NCBI RefSeq assembly: GCF_030286555.1
Contig: NZ_JASVWF010000011.1
Location: 1-64,000 of the forward strand
Direction: 5' to 3'
Source of the DNA: Actinomycetospora termitidis
GTDB taxonomy: Bacteria > Actinomycetota > Actinomycetes > Mycobacteriales > Pseudonocardiaceae
Length of the DNA stretch: 64,000 bases
Shown here: positions 7,840 to 16,306 of the stretch, in pieces
Position numbering within the stretch: the first letter of the stretch is position 1
How the letters are laid out: the number at the start of each line of letters is the position of its first letter
Made by a program: the position numbers and the translations under genes
The notes under the pieces: model-generated
The model's database searches: none
Told to the model about the DNA's origin: nothing
The model's input: only the letters and a program-made list of their open reading frames with translations

Positions 7840-8040
7840 GACACACACCTCCTCGGTGATGGTTCCCATTCTATTCATCAAGATCTGCTGTCGCCACAAT
7901 TCCGGGAAGTCGATCAGCACATTTCGATAACGTCGTGGCGGGTCGCATGCACCGTTTCGCGGTCGGCAACCTATGCGTGACTTCTGCTGTCGACCCGCAC
8001 GCGGCTGGACCCGGAATGTGAAGTGGCGTTCCGGTGTCGT
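7840..8040 (-). promoter_or_regulatory. Long, AT-richer leader upstream of the primase-like gene
   Basis: This 200-base stretch between the gene and repeat copy C is noticeably richer in A and T than its surroundings and holds TCTGCTGTCG twice about 100 bases apart (7885 and 7983). On the minus strand TAGAAT near 7870 could be a -10 box, but I see no well-spaced -35. It is the only one of the four repeat-preceded genes where the repeat stands about 200 rather than about 75 bases from the start codon. Confidence 0.3.
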
Positions 8041-8345
8041 GGTGGTCCGGCGACCATTTCTTTTGCCCTGGGGGCGTGAGTCGAAGAGAGGGCCCCTGCC
8101 CGGTCCGCGGTAGCGGACGGGCGGGGGTTCCGGGTGGCCCGGACGGGGTGGTCCCGTGGGCAGCCGACGCCAGGAGGCTGGGACCACCCGGGCGGTGTCG
8201 CCCGGGTTCATCGCCCGCTGGCCGGGCCCGGGGTCCTCAGACTCGGACGGCCCCAGGGAAGAAGGAATCAGAGAGGACGCGCCGCGCAGCGGCGTCCGCG
8301 CCGGCCCGGCAGGGCCCCCGGCCGCCCGGCCGTGAGGCGCTCCCG
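8041..8345. repeat. Dispersed intergenic repeat, copy C (most diverged)
   Basis: The blocks GGTGGTCCGGCGACCATTTC, GGGCGGGGGTTCCGG, CCCGGGTTCATCGCC, CCTCAGACTCGGACGGCCCC, GACGCGCCGCGCAGCGGCGT and CCGGCCGCCCGGCCGTGAGG occur in the family order, but the inverted arms are damaged (CCCTGGGGGC, CCCCAGGGAAG) and the central hairpin block is different. It lies directly upstream (minus strand) of the primase-like gene's leader. Confidence 0.75.
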
Positions 8346-8383
8346 CCGGATCGGGTGGCACCTCACGGGCCGGGCCACCGGCC

Positions 8384-11300
8384 TCAGGCGGCCCGCTGCG
8401 CCTCCTCCCCGCCGGCCGGCTCGTCCCCGGCCCCGGCGGTCTCGGCCCCGGCGGTATCGGCGGCGGTCTCGGCGGCGGCGTGTGCGGCGGCGGCTTCGGT
8501 GTCGCGGGCCAGCTCGGTCATGGCCTGGGCGAGCTCGTCGGCGCGGCGGCGCTTGTCGGTGAGCTCGTCGGCGCGGGTGAACGGGGCGCCGAGCTGGTCG
8601 CGGGCCAGCGCGAGCTCCCGGCGGGTCGTCTCCAACGCCGCCGCGGCGCGGGCGCGGCGGGTGTCCAGGGCGGCGTGGCGGTGCTCGAGGGTGGCGAGCG
8701 TGCCGCCGGCGCGGGCGTCGAGTTCGTCGGCGCGGGCCCGGACGGGGTCGCCGGGGGCGGCGGTGAACTGCAGGTGGTGCTCGGCGACGAGCTGCCCGGC
8801 GCGCAGCTCGCGGGCGATGCTGTGGGTCAGCGTGAGCCCGCCGAGCACGGCGCACTCCCCCCACCCGGTGCGCCGCCGCGCCGGGTCGTCGAGCGCTGCG
8901 GCGAGCAGGGCTGCGAGGTCGGTGGCGAACTCGCTGCGCTCGCGGTAGTCGCGGTCGCCGATGCTGGCGGTGAAGCCCTGCCCGCGGGTGGGGCGGCGGG
9001 CGGCGATCGCGGTGTCGAGGCCGGCGAGGTCGGTCTCGCCGCGGTCGATGGCGGTCTCGGCGGTGGTGATGGTGTGTTCGAGGCGGGCCTGGTTGCGCCA
9101 GTGGGCGCGCTCGAGGCGGTCCAGGGTGGCGACCTCGGCGTCGAGGCGGGCCTTCTCGATGATCCGTGGGTCGCCGGAGGCCAGGGCCTTGACCTCGTCG
9201 AAGGACAGGGTGGCCTCGCCGACGTCGGCGATCTCGCGGACGTCGAGCCGGCCGCGCATGACCTGGCCGATGAAGCGGGCCTTGCGGGCGACGGTCTGCC
9301 AGGAGTAGCCGTCGAACGAGCCTTCGGTGACGTAGCGGTAGATCGTCACCTCGGGATACGGGTTGCCCTGGCGCAGGATGCGCCCGTCGCGCTGGTGCAG
9401 GTCGGCGGGGCGCCAGGGGCAGTCGAGGTGGTGCAGGGCGACCGCGCGGGCCTGGACGTTGGTGCCCACGCCCATCTTCTCGGTCGACCCGATCAGCACC
9501 GCGACCTCACCGGAGCGCGCCGCCGCGAACAGCGCGCCCTTGGCGGTGTCGGTGGTGGCGTCGTGGATGAACCGGACTCCGCGTCGGGGCAGCCCCCGGG
9601 CGGCGAGCTGCTCGCGCAGCTCGTCGTAGACGTTCCAGCCGGGGCCGGGGGTGCCGAGGTCGCAGAACACGATCTGCAGCGCGCCGGGGGTGGGGTGGGT
9701 GGTGCCGTCAGGGCGGGTGAACCGGTCGTCGCGGTGCGCGGCCCAGACCGCGGCGATGTTCTCCGCGGCACGCTCCACGGTCGCGGGCCCGGTCTGGGGG
9801 CGGTCGAGCAGGCGCAGGTCCAGGGCGGCGGCGCGGCCCTCCGAGCAGATCCGCAGCATGTTGTCGACGTGCGGCTCGACCTGCTTGTTGCGGATCGCCT
9901 CGGCGCGGGCGCCGAGAGTGCCGACGAACTCGCGCAGCTCGGGCGAGGCCTCGATGAGCACGGTGTGCGCCGCGCGCGCCCCGTCCTCGGGGCGCTCGGT
10001 GAGCTGCGGGACGGGCAGCTGCAGGTCCTCGCCGGTCTTGATGTCGGCCGAGACGTGCCACAGCCGCAGCAGCTCGGGGACGCCTGTGAACCGGGCGAAC
10101 CGGTCGGTGAGCCGGAACCCGGCCGCGTCCGGGGTCATCTCCACGGTGGTGACGACCTCGCCGAAGGTCGCGGCCCACTGGTCGAACTCCTCCACCCCGG
10201 CGGCTTCGAGCAGGTCGGGGCGGGTGTAGCGCTGCATCACGTAGGTCTCGGTGATGCTGTTCGCGATCGGGGTCGCGGTGGCCAGGGTGACCACCCGGGC
10301 GCCCGCACGGGAGCGCAGGTAGCCCAGCTTCATGTCCAGGTCCTGCGCGCGCGCCGAGCCCTCGATCGCGGCCCCGGTGATGTTGGAGGGGGTGCGCAGG
10401 TTCTTGTAGAGGTGGGCCTCGTCGATGCACAGGTAGTCGATGCCGGTCTGCTCGAACGACACCCCGTCGTCGCGGACCGAGTCGAGCTTGCCCTTGATCC
10501 GCTCGGTCGCCGCGAGCAGCATCCGCTGCACCCGCTTCACGCTCAGGCTCGCCGCGCCGGCGCCCTTCGCCCGCTCCAGCCACCGGGTGATCCGGTCGGT
10601 CTCCTCGCCCAGGTAGCGCTCCTGGGCCTCCCGGGACATGGGGAGCCGCTCGAACGCCGACCGGGTCATGATCACCGCGTCCCAGTCGCCGGTCGCGACC
10701 CGGGCGACGAACGCGCGGCGCCGGTCGCGGGTCAGGTCGTCGTGGGTGGCGACCAGCAGCCGCGCAGCGGGGTAGAGGGCGGTGAACTCCCGGGCCCACT
10801 GCTCGAGCATGTTGTTCGGGACCACGATCGCGGGCTTTCTGACCAGCCCGAGGCGGCGCAGCTCCATCGCGCCCATCGCCATCTCCGCGGTCTTGCCCGC
10901 CCCGACCTCGTGGAACAGCCCCACCGCGGGCTCGGCGATCATCCGGGCGACCGCGGCGTACTGGTGCGGGCGCGGGGTGAACCCCTGCGCCAGCCCCGGC
11001 AGCGACAGGGTGTCCGGGCCGGCGGCGTCGTAGGAGCGCAGCACCACCGCGTTGAACGCCTGGTTGTAGACCCGGCACAGCTCGCCGGCCCGGGCCGGGT
11101 CCTCCCACACCCACTCCGCGAACCGCTCGCCCAGCTGCTTGGCCTTGTCCTGGGCGGCGAGGGTCTCGGTCAGGTTGAGCACCTGGCGCTTGACCCCGTC
11201 GCGGCCCTCGACGGTGTCGGTGACCCGCACCGGGCGCTGCTCGCACGCCGCGGCGACCAGCTCGGCGGCCGGGCGCCGGGTGGTGCCCCAGGTCTGGGTC

Positions 11301-13588
11301 GCCGCGACCCCGTAGCGGGCGCCGCGGACCTCCCACACCGCCCCGCCGGGGTGCTCGACGCGCGCCGAGGGGTCGTCGAGGACCTCCCGCATGAACGCCT
11401 CGATGTGCCGGGCGTCGATCCACGCCGCCCCCAGGTGCGCGGTGATCTCCCCCGGCCCCAGATCGGTCGGGACCACCGCGCGCAGCGCCGCCACGTTCGG
11501 CGCCAGCGCCGGGTCCTGCGCGGCCGCGTCCTGGGCGGCGGCCAGCTTCACCCGCACGTCGCCGGACAGGTACTCCGCCGCCGGCACCAGCCTCCCCCGC
11601 TGCGGGTCGTGGAACACGAGGCAGCCGAGCCGGGCCCGGGCGTCGGCCTCGCCGGTCCCGAGCAGCCCCGCGATCACGGCCAGGTCGACCCGGGCGTGCG
11701 CGTCGAGGCAGATCGCCAGCGCATCGCCCGGGGAGTCCGCCGAACGGCGCGGGGCACGCGGCGCGATCACCCGCCCGCGGAAGATGTCCGCCCGCACCAC
11801 CGGCCGCGCGCCGTGCTGCTCGTCGGGCCCGGTGGTGGGGTCGGGGTGTTCGAGGGCGTAGACGGCGGGGGCGTACGGGTCGGTCCGGAACCCGCCCTGG
11901 CGTGGCGTGGTGCGCGCGGTACGCGGCTCCCCAGTGGCGGGATCGACGCGACCGGTGCGGCGCACCGTGGCGCGGGTGATCGGCCCGAACCGGGCCAGGT
12001 AGCCGTCGTGGCGGGCGCCGAGCTCGGCGCGCAGCTCCCGCATCCGCGGGGTCTCCACGCGCTCGCGGGCCTCCAGGTCGAGCAGCGCGACCACGGTGTC
12101 GCGCAGCCCCAGCAGCGCCGCCAGCTCCCGGGCCTGCGAGCGCGGCACCTCGTGGCGCACCGGACGGCCCGCCTCGATGCGGGTGAACCCACCGTCGGGA
12201 TCGACGGCCAGCAGCCCCTCCCGCGCGTCGAGTGCCACCGGCCGCGCCGGGCCCGCCACCACTGAGACCCCACCACCGACCTCACCCCCGGCCCGTGCGG
12301 GCCGGGTCGCGGGCGCGGTGGGGATGAGGGTGAGTCCGGCGGTCCGGGCGTCGGCGACGATCCCGGCCAGGGCGTCGTGCAGCTGCTCGCCGAGCTCGCC
12401 GGGGCGCGGGTCTACCCGCAGGCTCCGCGCGCTGTAGGCGCCGTGGCGCACGGCGAACGTCCCCAGGACCCGGCCGGGGTGCTCGGCCCAGTACCGATTG
12501 ACCCGCACCTTCGGGTCGTCGTGCCCGGGCACCGGCATCGTCGCCTCGAACCCCGCACCCCCGGCCCCGCGCTCGGCCTCACGCTCGGCCTCGGTCCTCG
12601 GGTCGTCGTGGTCGTGGCGGCGCAGGACGAGCAGGTCGGTCACCGCGGCGGTGCCGGCGGCGCGCTCGTGCGCCCCGGACGGGAGCCGGACCGCGCCGAG
12701 CAGGTCGCCCAGCGCGGCGATCTCTCGGCGCGCGGCCGGGTCGCGGGCATCAAGGGTGAACCGGGAGGTCAGCACCACCACCAGCCCGCCGGGCCTGGTC
12801 AGGCACAGACTTTTGATCACAAAGTGGTTGTGGATCACGCGGTTCGCCCGGTTGTACCGCCGGTCGTGCAGGGCGACCTTGCCGAACGGCACGTTGCCCA
12901 CCACCAGGTCCACCGGCGCCCCGCCGGGCAGCGCCGCGACCGTGGTGTCGGCGAAAGACTCGCAGCGCACCGTCGCCTCGGGGTGCAGCGCCGCGGCGAT
13001 CCGCGCGGTGGTCGGCTCCTGCTCGACCGCGATCACCTGCGCTCCGGGCGGGGCGTGGTGCAGGAAGTTCCCCGACCCGCAGCCCGGTTCGAGGACCGTG
13101 CCGCCGGTGAACCCGAGTGCGGCCACGGTCTCCCAGACCGCCGCGACGATGCCGAGGTCGGTGTAGTGGGCGTTGAGCGTCGAGGTCGCCGCGGCGGCCA
13201 TCCCGGCCGGGCCGACCAGCTCGCGGAGCGCGTCGCGCTCCACGGCGAAGCGGGGGTCGGTGCCGTCGAACACCGCCGGCACCGCGCCCCACCCCGACCA
13301 GCGGGCCAGCACCCGGCGCGCCGCGTCGTCCGGGGTCTGACCGGAGGCCTCCAGCTCCGCCAGCGTCGCCAGGGCGGCCAGGTTCGCCGCCACCCGCGCC
13401 CGTGCCCCCGACGGCGCCAGATCAGCCTGCCCGGCCGGATGCCACCGCGACCGGGGCGTCCCCACGCACCTGGCCCGCAGAGCACGCGGACCACGCGCCT
13501 CGGCCCCGACGGCCGTCGTGGCGCCGACGGTGCTGACAGTGCTGGTAGTGCTGGTGGGGTTGTTGTTGGTGGCGGGGTGCTGGGTCAC
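8384..13588 (-). CDS. Giant helicase / N6-adenine DNA methylase (COG4646-like)
   Basis: A 1734-residue protein. An N-terminal methylase domain has the SAM motif LEPGCGSGNFL near residue 165 and NVPFG (NPPF/Y-type) near 232. The central and C-terminal parts form a superfamily 2 helicase: Walker A HEVGAGKTAEMAMGAM near 895, CIDEAHLYKN near 1054, LATATPIANS, and RDGRILRQGNPYPEV near 1405. A coiled-coil tail follows. Similar proteins on plasmids and phages, including the DarB type, are linked to DNA modification and protection against host restriction. The GTG at 13588 has GGAAGGA eight bases upstream and is preceded by the leader hairpin and repeat copy D. Its role here is inferred from family knowledge. 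Confidence 0.85.
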   Translation of the reverse strand: MTQHPATNNNPTSTTSTVSTVGATTAVGAEARGPRALRARCVGTPRSRWHPAGQADLAPSGARARVAANLAALATLAELEASGQTPDDAARRVLARWSGWGAVPAVFDGTDPRFAVERDALRELVGPAGMAAAATSTLNAHYTDLGIVAAVWETVAALGFTGGTVLEPGCGSGNFLHHAPPGAQVIAVEQEPTTARIAAALHPEATVRCESFADTTVAALPGGAPVDLVVGNVPFGKVALHDRRYNRANRVIHNHFVIKSLCLTRPGGLVVVLTSRFTLDARDPAARREIAALGDLLGAVRLPSGAHERAAGTAAVTDLLVLRRHDHDDPRTEAEREAERGAGGAGFEATMPVPGHDDPKVRVNRYWAEHPGRVLGTFAVRHGAYSARSLRVDPRPGELGEQLHDALAGIVADARTAGLTLIPTAPATRPARAGGEVGGGVSVVAGPARPVALDAREGLLAVDPDGGFTRIEAGRPVRHEVPRSQARELAALLGLRDTVVALLDLEARERVETPRMRELRAELGARHDGYLARFGPITRATVRRTGRVDPATGEPRTARTTPRQGGFRTDPYAPAVYALEHPDPTTGPDEQHGARPVVRADIFRGRVIAPRAPRRSADSPGDALAICLDAHARVDLAVIAGLLGTGEADARARLGCLVFHDPQRGRLVPAAEYLSGDVRVKLAAAQDAAAQDPALAPNVAALRAVVPTDLGPGEITAHLGAAWIDARHIEAFMREVLDDPSARVEHPGGAVWEVRGARYGVAATQTWGTTRRPAAELVAAACEQRPVRVTDTVEGRDGVKRQVLNLTETLAAQDKAKQLGERFAEWVWEDPARAGELCRVYNQAFNAVVLRSYDAAGPDTLSLPGLAQGFTPRPHQYAAVARMIAEPAVGLFHEVGAGKTAEMAMGAMELRRLGLVRKPAIVVPNNMLEQWAREFTALYPAARLLVATHDDLTRDRRRAFVARVATGDWDAVIMTRSAFERLPMSREAQERYLGEETDRITRWLERAKGAGAASLSVKRVQRMLLAATERIKGKLDSVRDDGVSFEQTGIDYLCIDEAHLYKNLRTPSNITGAAIEGSARAQDLDMKLGYLRSRAGARVVTLATATPIANSITETYVMQRYTRPDLLEAAGVEEFDQWAATFGEVVTTVEMTPDAAGFRLTDRFARFTGVPELLRLWHVSADIKTGEDLQLPVPQLTERPEDGARAAHTVLIEASPELREFVGTLGARAEAIRNKQVEPHVDNMLRICSEGRAAALDLRLLDRPQTGPATVERAAENIAAVWAAHRDDRFTRPDGTTHPTPGALQIVFCDLGTPGPGWNVYDELREQLAARGLPRRGVRFIHDATTDTAKGALFAAARSGEVAVLIGSTEKMGVGTNVQARAVALHHLDCPWRPADLHQRDGRILRQGNPYPEVTIYRYVTEGSFDGYSWQTVARKARFIGQVMRGRLDVREIADVGEATLSFDEVKALASGDPRIIEKARLDAEVATLDRLERAHWRNQARLEHTITTAETAIDRGETDLAGLDTAIAARRPTRGQGFTASIGDRDYRERSEFATDLAALLAAALDDPARRRTGWGECAVLGGLTLTHSIARELRAGQLVAEHHLQFTAAPGDPVRARADELDARAGGTLATLEHRHAALDTRRARAAAALETTRRELALARDQLGAPFTRADELTDKRRRADELAQAMTELARDTEAAAAHAAAETAADTAGAETAGAGDEPAGGEEAQRAA

Positions 13589-13596
13589 CGGAGGGT

Positions 13597-13623
13597 CCTT
13601 CCGACTCACGCGAGACGAGGCGG
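13597..13623 (-). promoter_or_regulatory. Leader inverted repeat overlapping the Shine-Dalgarno of the helicase-methylase gene
   Basis: On the minus strand CCGCCTC (13617-13623) faces GAGTCGG (13601-13607) with one mismatch. GAGTCGGAAGGA supplies the ribosome binding site. Position and layout match the elements before the genes at 1482 and 3393. Confidence 0.35.
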
Positions 13624-13644
13624 AGGACCGGCACCGGACCGTCA

Positions 13645-13946
13645 GGGGCGGCGACCATTTCCTTCGCCCCGTGGGGCGCGGGTCGCGCAGAGTCGTCGAC
13701 CCCGGGTGGCCGCAGGCCACGCCCGGGGGTTCCGGCTCGCCCGAACCACCGTGGCCCCGGTATCAGCCCGAGGGACGAGGGCTCGGGGTCACTGGGTCGG
13801 CGCGGGCCGGGTCCATCGGGCGCTCGCCCGGGGCCGGCGGCTCAGACTCGGACGCCCCACGGGAGAAGGAACTACCGAGAGGACAGCGCGAAGCGCTTCG
13901 CTCGGCGCCGCAGGCGCCCCCGGCCGCCCGGCCGTGAGGAGCCCCT
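13645..13946. repeat. Dispersed intergenic repeat, copy D
   Basis: This copy has a left arm (CATTTCCTTCGCCCCGTGGG), the GGGGGTTCCGGCTCGCCCG block, the AGGGCTCGGGGTCACTGGG hairpin block, a right arm (CTCAGACTCGGACGCCCCAC, GGGAGAAGGAA) and the CCCCGGCCGCCCGGCCGTGA tail. A minus-strand mini reading frame at 13816-13763 encodes MDPARADPVTPSPRPSG and stops, the same length as in copy B. It lies upstream of the helicase-methylase gene. Confidence 0.8.
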
Positions 13947-14053
13947 CCCCGCCGCCAGCTGAGCGCGCCCGACGGCGTGCCCGGCCCGGGCCGCCCCGCG
14001 CCCCGGGCGGGAGCCCTCCTCCTGTCCGTTCGAACGTGTGTTTGACTATCGGG

Positions 14054-14479
14054 GTGGGTGTGGCGCGTGGAGGACCGCAGGATCAGGAGCGGCCGCCCGG
14101 TGCGCTCCCGAGGGGTTACGCGCGCTCGGAGAGCACCGCCCCTCAGCCCGTCCATGTCGACCTGCGACGCCTCCACCCCAGTGACGACGATGTCGAACCC
14201 ACCGACACCGCCGACGGGGACGCTGACCGGTTCGTCGGGGTCCACGGTCGGCCGCCTGTGGCCGAGCATCAGCTCGGGCGACTGGACTTCTCCCGCGAGG
14301 TGATCGGCCGGCTGCACCACTGGGACCGCGACCTCGAGGGCGCCTGGTACGGGGTCGTGGACTACGTGGTGCCTCGCGTCGGGGACATCCGCGCCGGGAA
14401 ACCGGTGACCTGCGGGCTGGTGCCCGCGGCCGCGCTGCGCCCGCGGGTCCCCCACGTCGAGGACAAGCTGCGGTTCTGA
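14054..14479 (+). CDS. Hypothetical protein
   Basis: A plus-strand frame of up to 141 residues with strongly GC-rich third positions, especially from about 14200 to the stop: FVGVHGRPPVAEHQLGRLDF, REVIGRLHHWDRDLEGAWYG, VVDYVVPRVGDIRAGKPVTC. GTG codons at 14054 and 14060 are possible starts, but neither has a clear Shine-Dalgarno, and the true start may be further downstream. The composition supports coding in this frame, and I recognise no family. It lies between the repeat-bearing minus-strand block and the plus-strand operon. Confidence 0.45.
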   Translation: MGVARGGPQDQERPPGALPRGYARSESTAPQPVHVDLRRLHPSDDDVEPTDTADGDADRFVGVHGRPPVAEHQLGRLDFSREVIGRLHHWDRDLEGAWYGVVDYVVPRVGDIRAGKPVTCGLVPAAALRPRVPHVEDKLRF

Positions 14480-14560
14480 TCCCGGTGTCGACGCGACGGT
14501 GTGCGGGGGCTGCGTGAGCGGGTGGAACGCGAGCTCGGCGACGACGAGCCCGAGCTGTAG
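14480..14560 (+). pseudogene. Coding-like segment directly after a stop codon
   Basis: In the same frame as the preceding gene, after its TGA, the sequence continues with coding-like composition and reads DGVRGLRERVERELGDDEPE before a TAG at 14558. It could be the old C-terminus of a gene interrupted by the stop, or the tail of a deleted gene. It is too short to assign. Confidence 0.25.
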
Positions 14561-14678
14561 GCACGCCCCGCCGGGATCGTCTCGCGAGGAATTTTGCGGA
14601 TCTCGGGATCCGTTCGCGGGGTCGCGCGGGTCTCTTGTGTGAAGGCACCTGCGAGGGCGCCCTCAGGAAGGGGACCCG

Positions 14679-16040
14679 ATGAGCACGGCCCACGACAGCG
14701 CCACCCCCACCCGCGGCGCCACCAACGGACACGCCGTCGCCGCGGAGCGACCGCGGTGGAACCCGTACGACACTCCTCCCGAGCCGGCCGCGGGTCCCGC
14801 CGGTTCGCGCTCTGCCGCCTCGGTGAGCGCGGAGCCGGAGGCCGAAGCGACTCAGCACGTCGCGCCCGAGCCGGCGGCGACCCCGCTCACGCCACAGCCG
14901 GCGGCACCGTCGCCGCGGGCCGGTGACGCCACGTCGCCGGGTTCGGGGCCAGGGCCGGGCGAGGCGGCGCTGGAGCCGGGCCAGGGGCCGGGGGACCGGC
15001 CGTTGGACGCGGAGCTGTCCTCGGCGCAGCTGCTGCGCCCCGTCCGGGACGTTCCGCGCAGCGGGTGGCGTGCGGCGCTGTATGCGCTGACCGGTGGCCT
15101 GATCAATCCGGGGGCCTCGGAGGCCGACCAGGTGCGGGCGATGCTGGTCGACCGGGTCAACCAGCGCCTCTCGGGCTGTTACCGGGTCGCGGCGGTCAGT
15201 GTGAAGGGCGGGGTCGGGAAGACCTCGACCACCGCGCTGCTGGGGTCGGCGTTCGCCTCGCTGCGCGGGGATCGGGTGATCGCGCTGGACGCGAACCCTG
15301 ATCGCGGCAACCTCGCCGAGAAGGTCCCCTCCGAGACCACCGCCACGGTGCGCCACCTGCTCGCCGACGCCGCGCAGATCCGCACCGTCTCCGACATCCG
15401 CGCCTACACCTCACAGTCCCGGGCACGCCTGGAGGTCCTGGCGAGCGAGTCCGACCCGGCGACCTCGGAGGCGTTCTCCGCCGCGGACTATCACGCCGCG
15501 ATCGACCTCCTCTCGACCCACTACAACATCATCTTGACCGACTGCGGGACCGGGCTGCTGCACTCGGCGCTGCAGGCCGCGGTCGAGGTCGCCGACAGCC
15601 TGCTGATCATCACGTCGGCCTCGATCGACGGGGCCCGCTCGGCGAAGGCCACCATGGAGTGGCTCGAGGCCCACGGCCACCGCGAGCTGGTCGCCCGCTC
15701 GGTCACGGTGATCACCGGGGTCGGTGCCCGCAACGCCGCGGTCGACCTGGACACCGTGGAGCGGTTCTTCGCCTCCCACACCCGCGCGGTGGTGCGGGTG
15801 CCGTTCGACCCGCACCTGGCCGACGGCGCCGAGATCGACCTCGAAGCCCTCGCCCCGCGCACCCGGGATGCGGTGCTCGAGCTCGGTGCGCTGGTCGCCG
15901 ACGACTTCGCCCGTCCCGGGCGCCGTGACCACCACCGCCGACGCACCCCCGCTCTGCTGCCCGGCACCACTCACCTGCCCGGCACCGGCGCCCGCCCCTC
16001 CGGCATCTCCGCGGGCGTCGACCCTTCCGAGCGGCGATGA
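14679..16040 (+). CDS. MinD/ParA-like ATPase (secretion-associated, EspI-like)
   Basis: A 453-residue protein. The first 130 residues are Pro/Ala-rich and disordered. GWRAALYALTGGLINPGASE near 130 matches the segment that precedes the ATPase core in EspI-type MinD-like proteins of type VII secretion loci. The core has a deviant Walker A SVKGGVGKTSTT near residue 175, ALDANPDRGN near 203, and a Walker B-like IILTDCGTGL near 287. Such ATPases bind ATP and act in membrane positioning or secretion. The gene opens an operon of tightly overlapping plus-strand genes. GGAAGGGG precedes the ATG. No type VII secretion core genes are visible here, so the partner machinery is unknown. A plasmid-partition role is less likely given parA at 60964. 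Confidence 0.75.
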   Translation: MSTAHDSATPTRGATNGHAVAAERPRWNPYDTPPEPAAGPAGSRSAASVSAEPEAEATQHVAPEPAATPLTPQPAAPSPRAGDATSPGSGPGPGEAALEPGQGPGDRPLDAELSSAQLLRPVRDVPRSGWRAALYALTGGLINPGASEADQVRAMLVDRVNQRLSGCYRVAAVSVKGGVGKTSTTALLGSAFASLRGDRVIALDANPDRGNLAEKVPSETTATVRHLLADAAQIRTVSDIRAYTSQSRARLEVLASESDPATSEAFSAADYHAAIDLLSTHYNIILTDCGTGLLHSALQAAVEVADSLLIITSASIDGARSAKATMEWLEAHGHRELVARSVTVITGVGARNAAVDLDTVERFFASHTRAVVRVPFDPHLADGAEIDLEALAPRTRDAVLELGALVADDFARPGRRDHHRRRTPALLPGTTHLPGTGARPSGISAGVDPSERR

Positions 16041-16306
16041 ATCCCACCTACCCGGCCGCGCACCTGACCACCGGCGACCGGGGCGCCGACGAGGTGCGTT
16101 CGCCGGGGTGCTCGTGGCACTGGGAGGTCTACGCCCGGGTCTTGGCCGGGCTGCGCGCCGCCCGGGGTGAGCCCGGACCGTGCGACCCCGCCACCCTCGC
16201 AGCCGCGGAGGCGGTCATGAGCGAGCTCGCCCCGATCACCGACGCCCTGGCCCGCGTCCCCGCGCCACGCACCACCATCTCGGCCTGCCCGGCGGGCCCC
16301 CGATGA
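16037..16306 (+). CDS. Small hypothetical protein
   Basis: An 89-residue protein, MNPTYPAAHLTTGDRGADEV. Its ATG overlaps the stop of the ATPase gene (ATGA), and its stop overlaps the kinase start in the same way, which strongly supports it as a real, translationally coupled gene. It is soluble with one Cys-Trp-His patch (CSWHWEVYARVL). No family recognised. Confidence 0.7.
   Translation: MNPTYPAAHLTTGDRGADEVRSPGCSWHWEVYARVLAGLRAARGEPGPCDPATLAAAEAVMSELAPITDALARVPAPRTTISACPAGPR

Noticed and set aside
8480-12265. A very long plus-strand open frame opposite the helicase-methylase gene
   Set aside because: Its translation is low-complexity Gly/Val/Ala/Arg with no motif, while the minus-strand frame has complete helicase and methylase motifs. 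It is a by-product of high GC.
14679-16040. MinD-like ATPase as the plasmid partition protein
   Set aside because: It has the GWRAALYALTGG segment of secretion-linked MinD-like proteins and no partner or repeat region, whereas parA at 60964 has both.
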